Shown here: piece by piece, positions 43,721 through 52,000 of the stretch
Position numbering within the stretch: the first letter of the stretch is position 1
How the letters are laid out: each line of letters begins with the position of its first letter
DNA from: JAZKFT01 sp040386335
Lineage (GTDB): Bacteria; Bacteroidota; Bacteroidia; Chitinophagales; Chitinophagaceae
NCBI GenBank assembly: GCA_040386335.1
Contig: JAZKFT010000018.1
Coordinates: 522,063 to 586,062, forward strand
Direction of reading: 5' to 3'
Length of the DNA: 64,000 bases
The notes under the pieces: generated by a model
Told to the model about the DNA's origin: nothing
The model's input: the letters and a program-made list of their open reading frames with translations, nothing else
Databases searched by the model: none
Translations under genes and position numbers: made by a program

Positions 43721-45040
43721 ATGTTTCTCTCAACCCGCAACGCTAACAAAGCAAATAGTTTTCGTATGGCAAAGTCAACAATAGCAATCATCCTCGGAGG
43801 TGGCGCCGGTAGCCGCTTGTTCCCGCTTACCGCTACCCGTAGTAAACCTGCTGTTCCTATTGCCGGAAAATACCGGCTGGTGGATATTCCGATCAGCAAC
43901 TGTATCAACAGTAATATTAACCGCATGTTTGTGCTTACACAATACAATAGTGCGTCCCTCAACAAGCACATTAAAAACACCTACGCTTTCAGTAATTTCA
44001 GCAGTGGTTTTGTGGATATACTGGCCGCAGAACAAACCCCGGATAACCTGGGTTGGTTCCAGGGAACATCTGATGCGGTACGTCAATCTTTAAAACACCT
44101 GGATCAGCACGAATCAGAATTTGTTTTAATACTCAGTGGTGACCAGTTGTACCAGATGGACTTCCAGGAAATGATCGATAATCATGTGGCTTCAGGTGCC
44201 GATATTTCCATTGCTACCATACCCGTTGGCGACAGGGATGCCCCGGAGTTTGGTATCATGAAAGTGAGCGAGGAAGGGATGATCACATCTTTTATTGAAA
44301 AACCTAAGAAAGAGCTGTTGCCCGAATGGGTGAGCGATACCGGTGAAGAGATGAAGACCCAGGGCCGTAACTACCTGGCATCAATGGGTATTTATGTTTT
44401 TAACCGCAAACTCCTCTATAAGTTGCTGCTGGAAACGCACCCCAATGCCACTGATTTTGGTAAAGAAATATTGCCCGGCTCTATTGATGAATTTAAAGTG
44501 GCCAGCTACCAGTACGATGGTTACTGGACAGACATTGGAAATATCTATTCCTTCTTCGAAGCCAACCTGGCATTGACCCTGGACCTCCCGCCATTCAATT
44601 TATTCGATAATGAAAAAGCGGTATATACCCGGGCCCGTATGTTGCCACCGGCCAAAATAAGTGGTACTACTTTAGAAAAAACGATCATTGCGGAAGGTTC
44701 TATCATTAATGCATCCAGAATAGAAAACAGTGTGATCGGGATTCGTAGCCGTATTGGTACAGGCACCACTATTGTGAGCTGTTACCTGATGGGAAGTGAC
44801 TACTACCAAACTGTAAATCAAATGGCCGAATCGGTAGAAAATGGAATACCCAAAATTGGAATCGGGGAAAGATGTTATCTCCGTAATTGCATCGTGGATA
44901 AAGACGCAAAAATTGGAGATGATGTAAGTATCAATGGTGGCGACCACCTGGAACCCGGCGACTTTCCTTCCTATACCATTAAAGATAATGTGGTGGTAAT
45001 CAAAAAGGGAGCGGTCATCAACAACGGATTTAAATTGTAA
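43721..45040 (+). CDS. glgC: Glucose-1-phosphate adenylyltransferase
   Basis: This 439-residue enzyme makes ADP-glucose from glucose-1-phosphate and ATP for the glycogen synthase upstream. The nucleotidyltransferase loop is AIILGGGAGSRLFPLT, with KPAVPIAGKYRLVDIPISN and GTSDAVRQSLKHL, then FGIMKVSEEGMI, and a left-handed beta-helix C-terminus (SRIENSVIGIRSRIGTGTTI). The 16 residues before AKSTIAII are extra to the usual length, so translation could begin at 43766 instead. A terminator lies at 45089. Confidence 0.92.
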   Translation: MFLSTRNANKANSFRMAKSTIAIILGGGAGSRLFPLTATRSKPAVPIAGKYRLVDIPISNCINSNINRMFVLTQYNSASLNKHIKNTYAFSNFSSGFVDILAAEQTPDNLGWFQGTSDAVRQSLKHLDQHESEFVLILSGDQLYQMDFQEMIDNHVASGADISIATIPVGDRDAPEFGIMKVSEEGMITSFIEKPKKELLPEWVSDTGEEMKTQGRNYLASMGIYVFNRKLLYKLLLETHPNATDFGKEILPGSIDEFKVASYQYDGYWTDIGNIYSFFEANLALTLDLPPFNLFDNEKAVYTRARMLPPAKISGTTLEKTIIAEGSIINASRIENSVIGIRSRIGTGTTIVSCYLMGSDYYQTVNQMAESVENGIPKIGIGERCYLRNCIVDKDAKIGDDVSINGGDHLEPGDFPSYTIKDNVVVIKKGAVINNGFKL

Positions 45041-45088
45041 GGCCCCAGGGAACAATAACCGGCTTAATAAAATACATAGTATAGAAGG

Positions 45089-45116
45089 CAGGAACTGTAA
45101 AAGGTTCCTGTTTTTT
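45089..45116 (+). terminator. Rho-independent terminator after glgC
   Basis: CAGGAAC (45089-45095) and GTTCCTG (45104-45110) form a perfect seven-base stem with an eight-base loop, followed by six T. Confidence 0.85.
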
Positions 45117-45231
45117 GTTGAACGTTGTTTTACTGTTTTATCCTTTTTGTGTAAAATTTACACATTAACCAAAAAAAACAATATTTTCGGGCTTGCTTGT
45201 AATTTCCTGATAACCATAAATAACGATTGCT

Positions 45232-46803
45232 ATGGCTGCACCTGGTGGTACTTCTTCATCTCATTCTACATCCGTTCCTACAAAACATTTATCGTTTTGG
45301 GAAATATGGAACATGAGCTTCGGTTTCTTTGGCATACAGTTCGGTTTTGAATTGCAGAACTCTAACGTGAGCCGCATATTTGAAACACTGGGTGCCAACA
45401 AAGACGAAATTCCGATTTTGTGGATCGCAGCGCCGTTGACCGGGCTGGTGGTGCAACCGATCATCGGTTACCTGAGCGACCGGACCTGGCACCCGTATTG
45501 GGGCCGGAGACGGCCATTCTTTTTCATTGGTGCCATTCTCGCCACCCTTGCATTATTTGTAATGCCCAATTCACCGGCGCTTTGGATAGCTGGTGGTATG
45601 TTGTGGATACTGGATGCGTCGATCAATATTTCCATGGAGCCATTCCGCGCATTTGTAGGTGATAAATTGTCGCCGAAGCAACGCACAAGAGGTTTTGCTA
45701 TGCAGAGTTTTTTTATAGGTGTTGGCTCTGTTATAGCGGCGCTATTGCCCTGGGTTTTTACAAATTGGATAGGCATTAGCAGCGAAGCAGAGTCTGGTAA
45801 AATACCAGATAATGTTAAGTGGAGTTTTTATGTAGGCGGGCTCGCCTTTTTGGGAGCGGTGATGTATACGGTTTTTACAACCAAAGAATTTCCACCAGAA
45901 AATATTGCCGATTTCAGGGCAGCCAATAAGCAGGTTGGTTTTTGGCAGGGTGTAAAAGAAACGTTTGGTGGCATTTTTAAAATGCCGAAGACCATGGCAC
46001 AGTTGGCTGTGGTACAATTCTTTACATGGTTTGCATTGTTTGCCATGTGGATTTATAGCACCAATGCAGTTACCAGCAACAAGTATGATATGAAGGTGGA
46101 TAAGGCCATGGTTGTCAGAATGCAGGCAGCTATCTCTCAAAAACTTTCTGACAGTTCTGTGGAGCTGAAAACAAAAAAACTATACAATTCCCTGCAATCC
46201 GATATTAATGAAATAAACGAATACCGTGCCGCTGAAAACCCGGTGACAATCTCCATAAACCTGGCTAATAATTTTGCTGATAGTGCCAACACGGTATTTG
46301 CCCAAAATGAAAAGGAGGAATTGAAAAGGGTAAAAAAACAATATAACGATGGGGCCGATTGGTTGAGTGTTTGTTCTTCGGTACGTAATGGTCTAGCAGC
46401 ATTGTTCGCGTTACTGCTTCCCTTGATTGCTGCGCGTACCAACCGAAAAATTACTCACATGATCTGCCTGATCATCGGGGGCCTCGGTTTGATGTCGGTG
46501 AGTTGGTTCAATGATCCTAAATGGATTATCGTTTCTATGGGAATGGTGGGTATTGCCTGGGCCAGTATACTATCCATGCCCTACGCGATTTTATCCGGTA
46601 GTCTTCCGTCCAACAAAATGGGATACTATATGGGGGTGTTTAATTTCTTTATTGTGATCCCTCAAATTGTGGCAGCCACCATACTCGGGTTCTTTACCAT
46701 GAAATTGTTTAACGCCAATACATTAAGCACAATCGTACTCGGTGGGGTTTCCATGATCATTGCAGGTCTTCTTACATTGATCGTAAAGGACGATGAAAAA
46801 TAG
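45232..46803 (+). CDS. SLC45-like MFS transporter, probably maltose/maltodextrin
   Basis: This 523-residue MFS protein has the SLC45/GPH-like signature GYLSDRTWHPYWGRRRPFF after the second helix. The N-terminus (LSFWEIWNMSFGFFGIQFGF) and GAILATLALFVMPN are typical. Between the two halves is an insert of ~95 polar, partly coiled residues (about 283-380; KLSDSSVELKTKKLYNSL, NEKEELKRVKKQYNDGA) predicted outside the membrane. The gene lies between glgC and a periplasmic amylase, so uptake of maltose or maltodextrin released by that enzyme is the most likely role. Confidence 0.85.
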   Translation: MAAPGGTSSSHSTSVPTKHLSFWEIWNMSFGFFGIQFGFELQNSNVSRIFETLGANKDEIPILWIAAPLTGLVVQPIIGYLSDRTWHPYWGRRRPFFFIGAILATLALFVMPNSPALWIAGGMLWILDASINISMEPFRAFVGDKLSPKQRTRGFAMQSFFIGVGSVIAALLPWVFTNWIGISSEAESGKIPDNVKWSFYVGGLAFLGAVMYTVFTTKEFPPENIADFRAANKQVGFWQGVKETFGGIFKMPKTMAQLAVVQFFTWFALFAMWIYSTNAVTSNKYDMKVDKAMVVRMQAAISQKLSDSSVELKTKKLYNSLQSDINEINEYRAAENPVTISINLANNFADSANTVFAQNEKEELKRVKKQYNDGADWLSVCSSVRNGLAALFALLLPLIAARTNRKITHMICLIIGGLGLMSVSWFNDPKWIIVSMGMVGIAWASILSMPYAILSGSLPSNKMGYYMGVFNFFIVIPQIVAATILGFFTMKLFNANTLSTIVLGGVSMIIAGLLTLIVKDDEK

Positions 46804-46859
46804 CGTTTGTGATCCTGTGAAAGCAACATTTTATCTCATCATCAGCAAACTCTCACCAG

Positions 46860-46888
46860 GAAACTCCATTTTTAAAAAATGGAGTTTC
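46860..46888. terminator. Strong hairpin between transporter and amylase
   Basis: Fourteen-base arms (GAAACTCCATTTTT and AAAAATGGAGTTTC) form a perfect hairpin with internal T and A runs. There is no T run after it. It may terminate or protect the transporter mRNA. Confidence 0.6.
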
Positions 46889-46937
46889 TAATCAACATTC
46901 CTATTACTCCTTTTACTTTTCCATAAATAACAATATC

Positions 46938-48788
46938 ATGAAACGCCATTTTCTGTCTATCGTCTTTGTACTAACATCTGTTTTCTGTCAGTCTCAGTAC
47001 GCCACCATCTACCCAACGAATTGGTTTACTGGTATGAAATGGAATAAAGTTCAGTTGTTGATTAAAGGTGCGTATGGCGATTTCAACAAGGAAAAAGTAA
47101 GCATCAATTACCCGGGTATTAAAATAGACAAGGTCAACAAGCTGGATAATGGCATGTTCATTTGCATTGATATCAGTATTGCACCAACTGCAAAGCCTGG
47201 CAATGTATCGATTGTTTTTACCGATGCTGGCAAAAGCCATGCGGTAGCCTGGTCCCTGAAACCTAAAAGAAACGGTCGCGGTACAGCATTTGCGCAGGGT
47301 GTTACCTGTAAAGACCTGATCTATTTTATCATGCCCGATCGTTTTGCCAACGGCGATCCATCGAACGACAGTGTCCCTGGTTTGCAGGAGAAATCCTATG
47401 GGCGTCAATTCCCCAAGGGCCGCCATGGGGGCGATATGCAGGGTATTACCCAACACCTTGATTATATACAGGAACTGGGAAATACGACCATCTGGCTTAC
47501 ACCTGTCCTCATTAACGATATGAACCATGCATCGTTTCACGGTTATGCGTTTACTGACCAATACACCATTGACCCAAGATTTGGAGGCGAGAAGGCCTAC
47601 CATCAAATGATAGACGCAGCGCATGCCAGGGGCATGAAAGTGATCCAGGATGCAGTCTACAACCACGTTGGCATTGATCATATTTTGCTAAAGGACAAAC
47701 CTTGCAAAGACTGGCTAAATAACTGGCCCACATTCACCAAAACCAGTTACAAAGACCAACCCGCTTTTGACCCCTATGCTTCTGCACTGGATTATAAAAC
47801 CTACCAGGACGGATGGTTCACAGAATCCATGCCCGACCTTAACCACCGCAACCCTTATGTGGCCAACTATTTAATACAACATGCGCTCTGGACAGTGGAA
47901 GAATTCGGCATAGACGGATGGCGTATAGACACCTATGGCTACAATGAACTCAATTTTATGAATCGTTGTAATAAGGCTTTAATGGACGAATATTCAAAAA
48001 TAACCATGTTTGGCGAGACCTGGGTAACAGGAACACCCAACCAAAGTTTTTTCATGGCCAACAATTATGATATCCCCTTTAAAAGCAACCTGCCAGGTGT
48101 AACCGATTTCCAGGTACTCTGGGGTATGCTGGCCGGCCTCAACGAAAAATTTGGCTGGAATGAAGGGTTCTCAAAACTTTATACAACGCTGGCCCATGAC
48201 TTTGTGTATAAAGACCCTTATAAAAACTGCATCTTTTTAGATAACCACGACCTCGACAGGATTTATGCCGTAATTGGCAAAGACATGAAAAAGATGAAAC
48301 AGGGCCTTACCTGGGTGCTTACACTTCGCGGCATCCCTCAAATTTATTATGGTACCGAATTACTGATGGATAAGTTTAAAGATCCAAGCGATGCAGAAGT
48401 AAGGAAAGACATGACTGGCGGATGGGCGGGTGATAGCACCAATAATTTTGTAGCCAGCGGCCGGAGTGCCCAGCAGAACGAAATATTCAATTATATAAAA
48501 ACACTTGCCAATTATCGTAAGCAATCCACCGCTTTGCAAACGGGTAAGCTGATGCAGTTTGTACCATACGACGGCATTTATGTGTATAGCCGATATGATG
48601 CCACCAGTTCGGTACTGGTTGTAAGTAGCAGCAATGAAACCGAAACCGAACTTACCATGGACCGCTTTGCCGAAAGGACCAAAGGGTTTACAAAAACAAA
48701 AAACGTACTTACCGGTACAACTGCCGCTTTGGGCAATACTTTAAAAATTGGGGCCAGGGAAACCCTGGTTTTGGAACTGGTGAAATGA
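46938..48788 (+). CDS. Periplasmic alpha-amylase/neopullulanase, GH13 (SusA-like)
   Basis: This 616-residue protein has a signal peptide (MKRHFLSIVFVLTSVFCQSQ). It has an N-terminal Ig-like domain, then the GH13 barrel with the catalytic triad: nucleophile D331 (GWRIDTYGY), acid/base E360 (MFGETWV) and D438 (FLDNHDLDR). VIQDAVYNHVG is the first conserved region, and a beta C-domain ends the protein. It belongs to the cyclomaltodextrinase/neopullulanase group, as SusA. It should cut starch or maltodextrins in the periplasm for the transporter upstream. Confidence 0.92.
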   Translation: MKRHFLSIVFVLTSVFCQSQYATIYPTNWFTGMKWNKVQLLIKGAYGDFNKEKVSINYPGIKIDKVNKLDNGMFICIDISIAPTAKPGNVSIVFTDAGKSHAVAWSLKPKRNGRGTAFAQGVTCKDLIYFIMPDRFANGDPSNDSVPGLQEKSYGRQFPKGRHGGDMQGITQHLDYIQELGNTTIWLTPVLINDMNHASFHGYAFTDQYTIDPRFGGEKAYHQMIDAAHARGMKVIQDAVYNHVGIDHILLKDKPCKDWLNNWPTFTKTSYKDQPAFDPYASALDYKTYQDGWFTESMPDLNHRNPYVANYLIQHALWTVEEFGIDGWRIDTYGYNELNFMNRCNKALMDEYSKITMFGETWVTGTPNQSFFMANNYDIPFKSNLPGVTDFQVLWGMLAGLNEKFGWNEGFSKLYTTLAHDFVYKDPYKNCIFLDNHDLDRIYAVIGKDMKKMKQGLTWVLTLRGIPQIYYGTELLMDKFKDPSDAEVRKDMTGGWAGDSTNNFVASGRSAQQNEIFNYIKTLANYRKQSTALQTGKLMQFVPYDGIYVYSRYDATSSVLVVSSSNETETELTMDRFAERTKGFTKTKNVLTGTTAALGNTLKIGARETLVLELVK

Positions 48789-49034
48789 AATATTTCCTTA
48801 ACCGGATGCTACGGGTAAATGTTCTGCCTGTTTTGAAATAATTGTTTTTTTTCACCCTGGCTTATATGACCGGGTAGTGCAGTTAGTTGAAAGTGGTCAC
48901 CACAATGCTTGTCCCAGATCCAACAGGCCAGTTATGCCGTACCTGTCATCGCGGAACGTATGGATTCAGTAATCTCTATGAGTTATTGTATATATTGCAA
49001 GCTTCCCCTGACAACCTAAACCCCAAACTGTTTC

Positions 49035-52000
49035 ATGTCTTGTTTTTTAAGGATACTTGTGCCCACCATATTGGTGTGGTGTTTATTTTTTTCCATTCCC
49101 CAACATGCCCGCTCACAGGCAAACGGTTCTGATTTTTCCCAGACTTCCACACTAACCGGCCTCGTTAATCCATGGGATATCAACTTTGGGCCTGATGGAT
49201 ATTTGTGGTGGACTGAGTGCAAAAACTATAAACTTTATCGTACGGATATAAGCGCCGGCACACCCACAAAGCAGGAGGTTTTTGATTTCTCAGCCAGCAG
49301 GTTGTTTGCAAGCAATCAAACACCATTTCCACAGGGTGGACTTATGGGCTTTGCGTTTCACCCCGACTTTGCCAGCAAGCCTTATATCTACGTAGCTTAT
49401 GTGTACCGGTTTGATGGCTGCCTCGCAAATAATGCCGGCTGTTTTTTCCGCAACCGTATAGAAAGGTATTCGTACAATGCCACCAGCAGCCCCAAACTTA
49501 CCAACCCTGTAGTAATGATCGATCTTGCCGGTAGCAGCGATCACAACGGCGGCCGTATGTCTGTGGGGCCCGACAACAAATTATACTATTGTCAGAGTGA
49601 TATGGGGGCAGGGCAGTTTACCAATACCAATCGCACACACAATAGCCAGGATGCCGCTATATTGGAAGGAAAAGTGTTGCGGCTAAACATGGATCCCGAT
49701 GCGGCGGAAACCGGTGGTGATGAATGGATTCCCAATGACAACCCTTATACAAATGCAGGAAAAAGAACGGCCGTGTACACCCTGGGCCATCGGAACCACC
49801 AGGGAATTGTGTGGGCAAATGTAAACGGCACTAACAGATTGTATCAAACAGAACATGGCCCGCAAAGTGATGACGAACTGAACCTCATAGAAAGTGCCAC
49901 GAATTATGGTTATCCCAGGGTGTCTGGCTTTGCTGATGGCAATTACAATAATATTGATAATGGACCCTATACCTGCGGACCGCTGAACCTGAACCCTACC
50001 GAGCAGGCGAATGCTATTAGCCTTGGAGTAAAGGAGCCCATCAGTACATTAGGTACCACGGTTGCTTCACCCAACAATAATCCTGAAAGCAGTAATTCCA
50101 CCTGGCCCAGTGTGGCGCCGGCGGGTATTGATTACTATGGGGTGTACCCTAACGGACCGGTTTTGGGTTGGACCAATTCGGTGATGGTTGCTACCTTAAA
50201 AAATAGCAGTCGCAATCCTTCAGTGCAGCGTATTAGCCTCAGCGCCGACGGAGCCACTGCCGCGAATTTGTATGATTACTGGACCAACAATGTACGGTAC
50301 CGGGATGTGGCCATTGCACCTAACGGCCGTGATATTTACGTAATACAGGATGCTGCATCTGCTAATTTGTACAGGTTCCGGTATAATACTGCCTCAAATG
50401 CGGGGTTCTTCGCACAGGGTGGTGGATTGATCAAGTACTCAATTGATGGCGGCGCAGATATCAATTCCTATAGCAACAATGCCAACCTTGGATTTCCTGC
50501 CAGCCTCGTGCTAAAAGGCGGCGTGATACATACTACGAAAACTGGTTCTGGAAATATTTGCAGTGCGTCCATGTCGTACCGTGTGTACAAACAGGGAACT
50601 ACGCCTGGTGCCTTTTCCTCCATGTCAGGTTTTGTAAATGATGCCAGTAGCAGCTTTACAACTACAGCGGTTCCGGCAAATGTAACAGGCAGCGCTGCTG
50701 GTCACCAACGTTGGTCAAAAAGCGATGCTGCTGTGGACCTCATGGCTATTGCTACTACTCCGGGGGTATGGGTGATGGAAGTGTTTTACGATGCTACCGG
50801 CAGAAGTGCATCTACACCTGGTTGCGCGGATGGCTTTCGGTTAAGTAACGGCGGCTATAACTACCGGTACTATTTTAATGTAGGTCCATTGCCCGTTACT
50901 GCTTCCATTGCGCCGCTAACGGCTATAACCTATGGCAGTGGCAGTGCTGTAAACTTAACAGCTACACTGTCTTCTGAGTTTCCAATAACGGGTACGGTTA
51001 ATTTTACCATAGATGGCAATAGTGTGGGCAGTGCTGCTATAAATGCGGCCGGGGTTGCTACGCTGTCCTACATCCCAAATAATTTGACAGCAGCGGGTTC
51101 ACCACATTCGGTGGTGGCAAGTTTTACGGCCACAGGCTATACGCCGGTTTCTGCCAGCACAAATTGGACTGTAAATAAGAAAGTGCTTACTGTTACAGCC
51201 GATGCTAAAAGCAAGGTGTATAATGGTGCCGTATTTTCACCTTTTACCTCAACATTTAGTGGCTTTGTAAATAGTGAAACTTCGGCTGTGGTAACAGGAA
51301 CTGTTAATTATAGTGGCTCAGCGGTCGCAGCTGTAAATGCAAGTAATTACACGATCACGCCGGTTGTTAGTGGCCTTAGCGCTTCTAACTATAGTTTCAC
51401 TGCAGTAAACGGAACCCTGCAGATTACCAAAGTGGCACTGGCGGTAACTGCAGATAACAAAAGCAAAAGCTATAACGGCTCGGTGTTTTCTCCTTTTACT
51501 TATACCATCTCAGGTTTTGTAAATAGTGAAAACTCAGGTGTAGTGGGTGGTACGGTCACGTATGCCGGTACTGCTGTGGCTGCAATAAACTCCGGAACCT
51601 ACACGATCACCCCGGTGACCACAGGGCTATCAGCCACCAATTACAGTTTTACGGCGGTCAACGGAAATCTCCAGATAAATAAAGTGGTATTAACGGTAAC
51701 TGCAGATAACAAAAGCAAAACCTATAACGGGGCTGTTTTTTCACCCTTCACCAGGACTTTTACCGGATTTGTAAACAGCGAAAGTTCCAGTGTGGTAACC
51801 GGCACTGTAACATATACCGGTACGGCGGTTGCCGCGATAAATTCCGGATCATATACGATAACACCGGTGATAACGGGCCTCACTGCTACCAACTACAGCT
51901 TTTCTCCTGCAAATGGCAGTCTCCAGGTAAACAAAGCGGTATTGAATGTGACCGCTAATAACCAAAACAAACCATATGACGGCACCGGTTTTTCATCATT

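Noticed and set aside
48887..49132. 81-residue frame before the sugar dehydrogenase
   Set aside because: It overlaps the signal-peptide coding region of the real gene in another frame and shows no recognisable motif.
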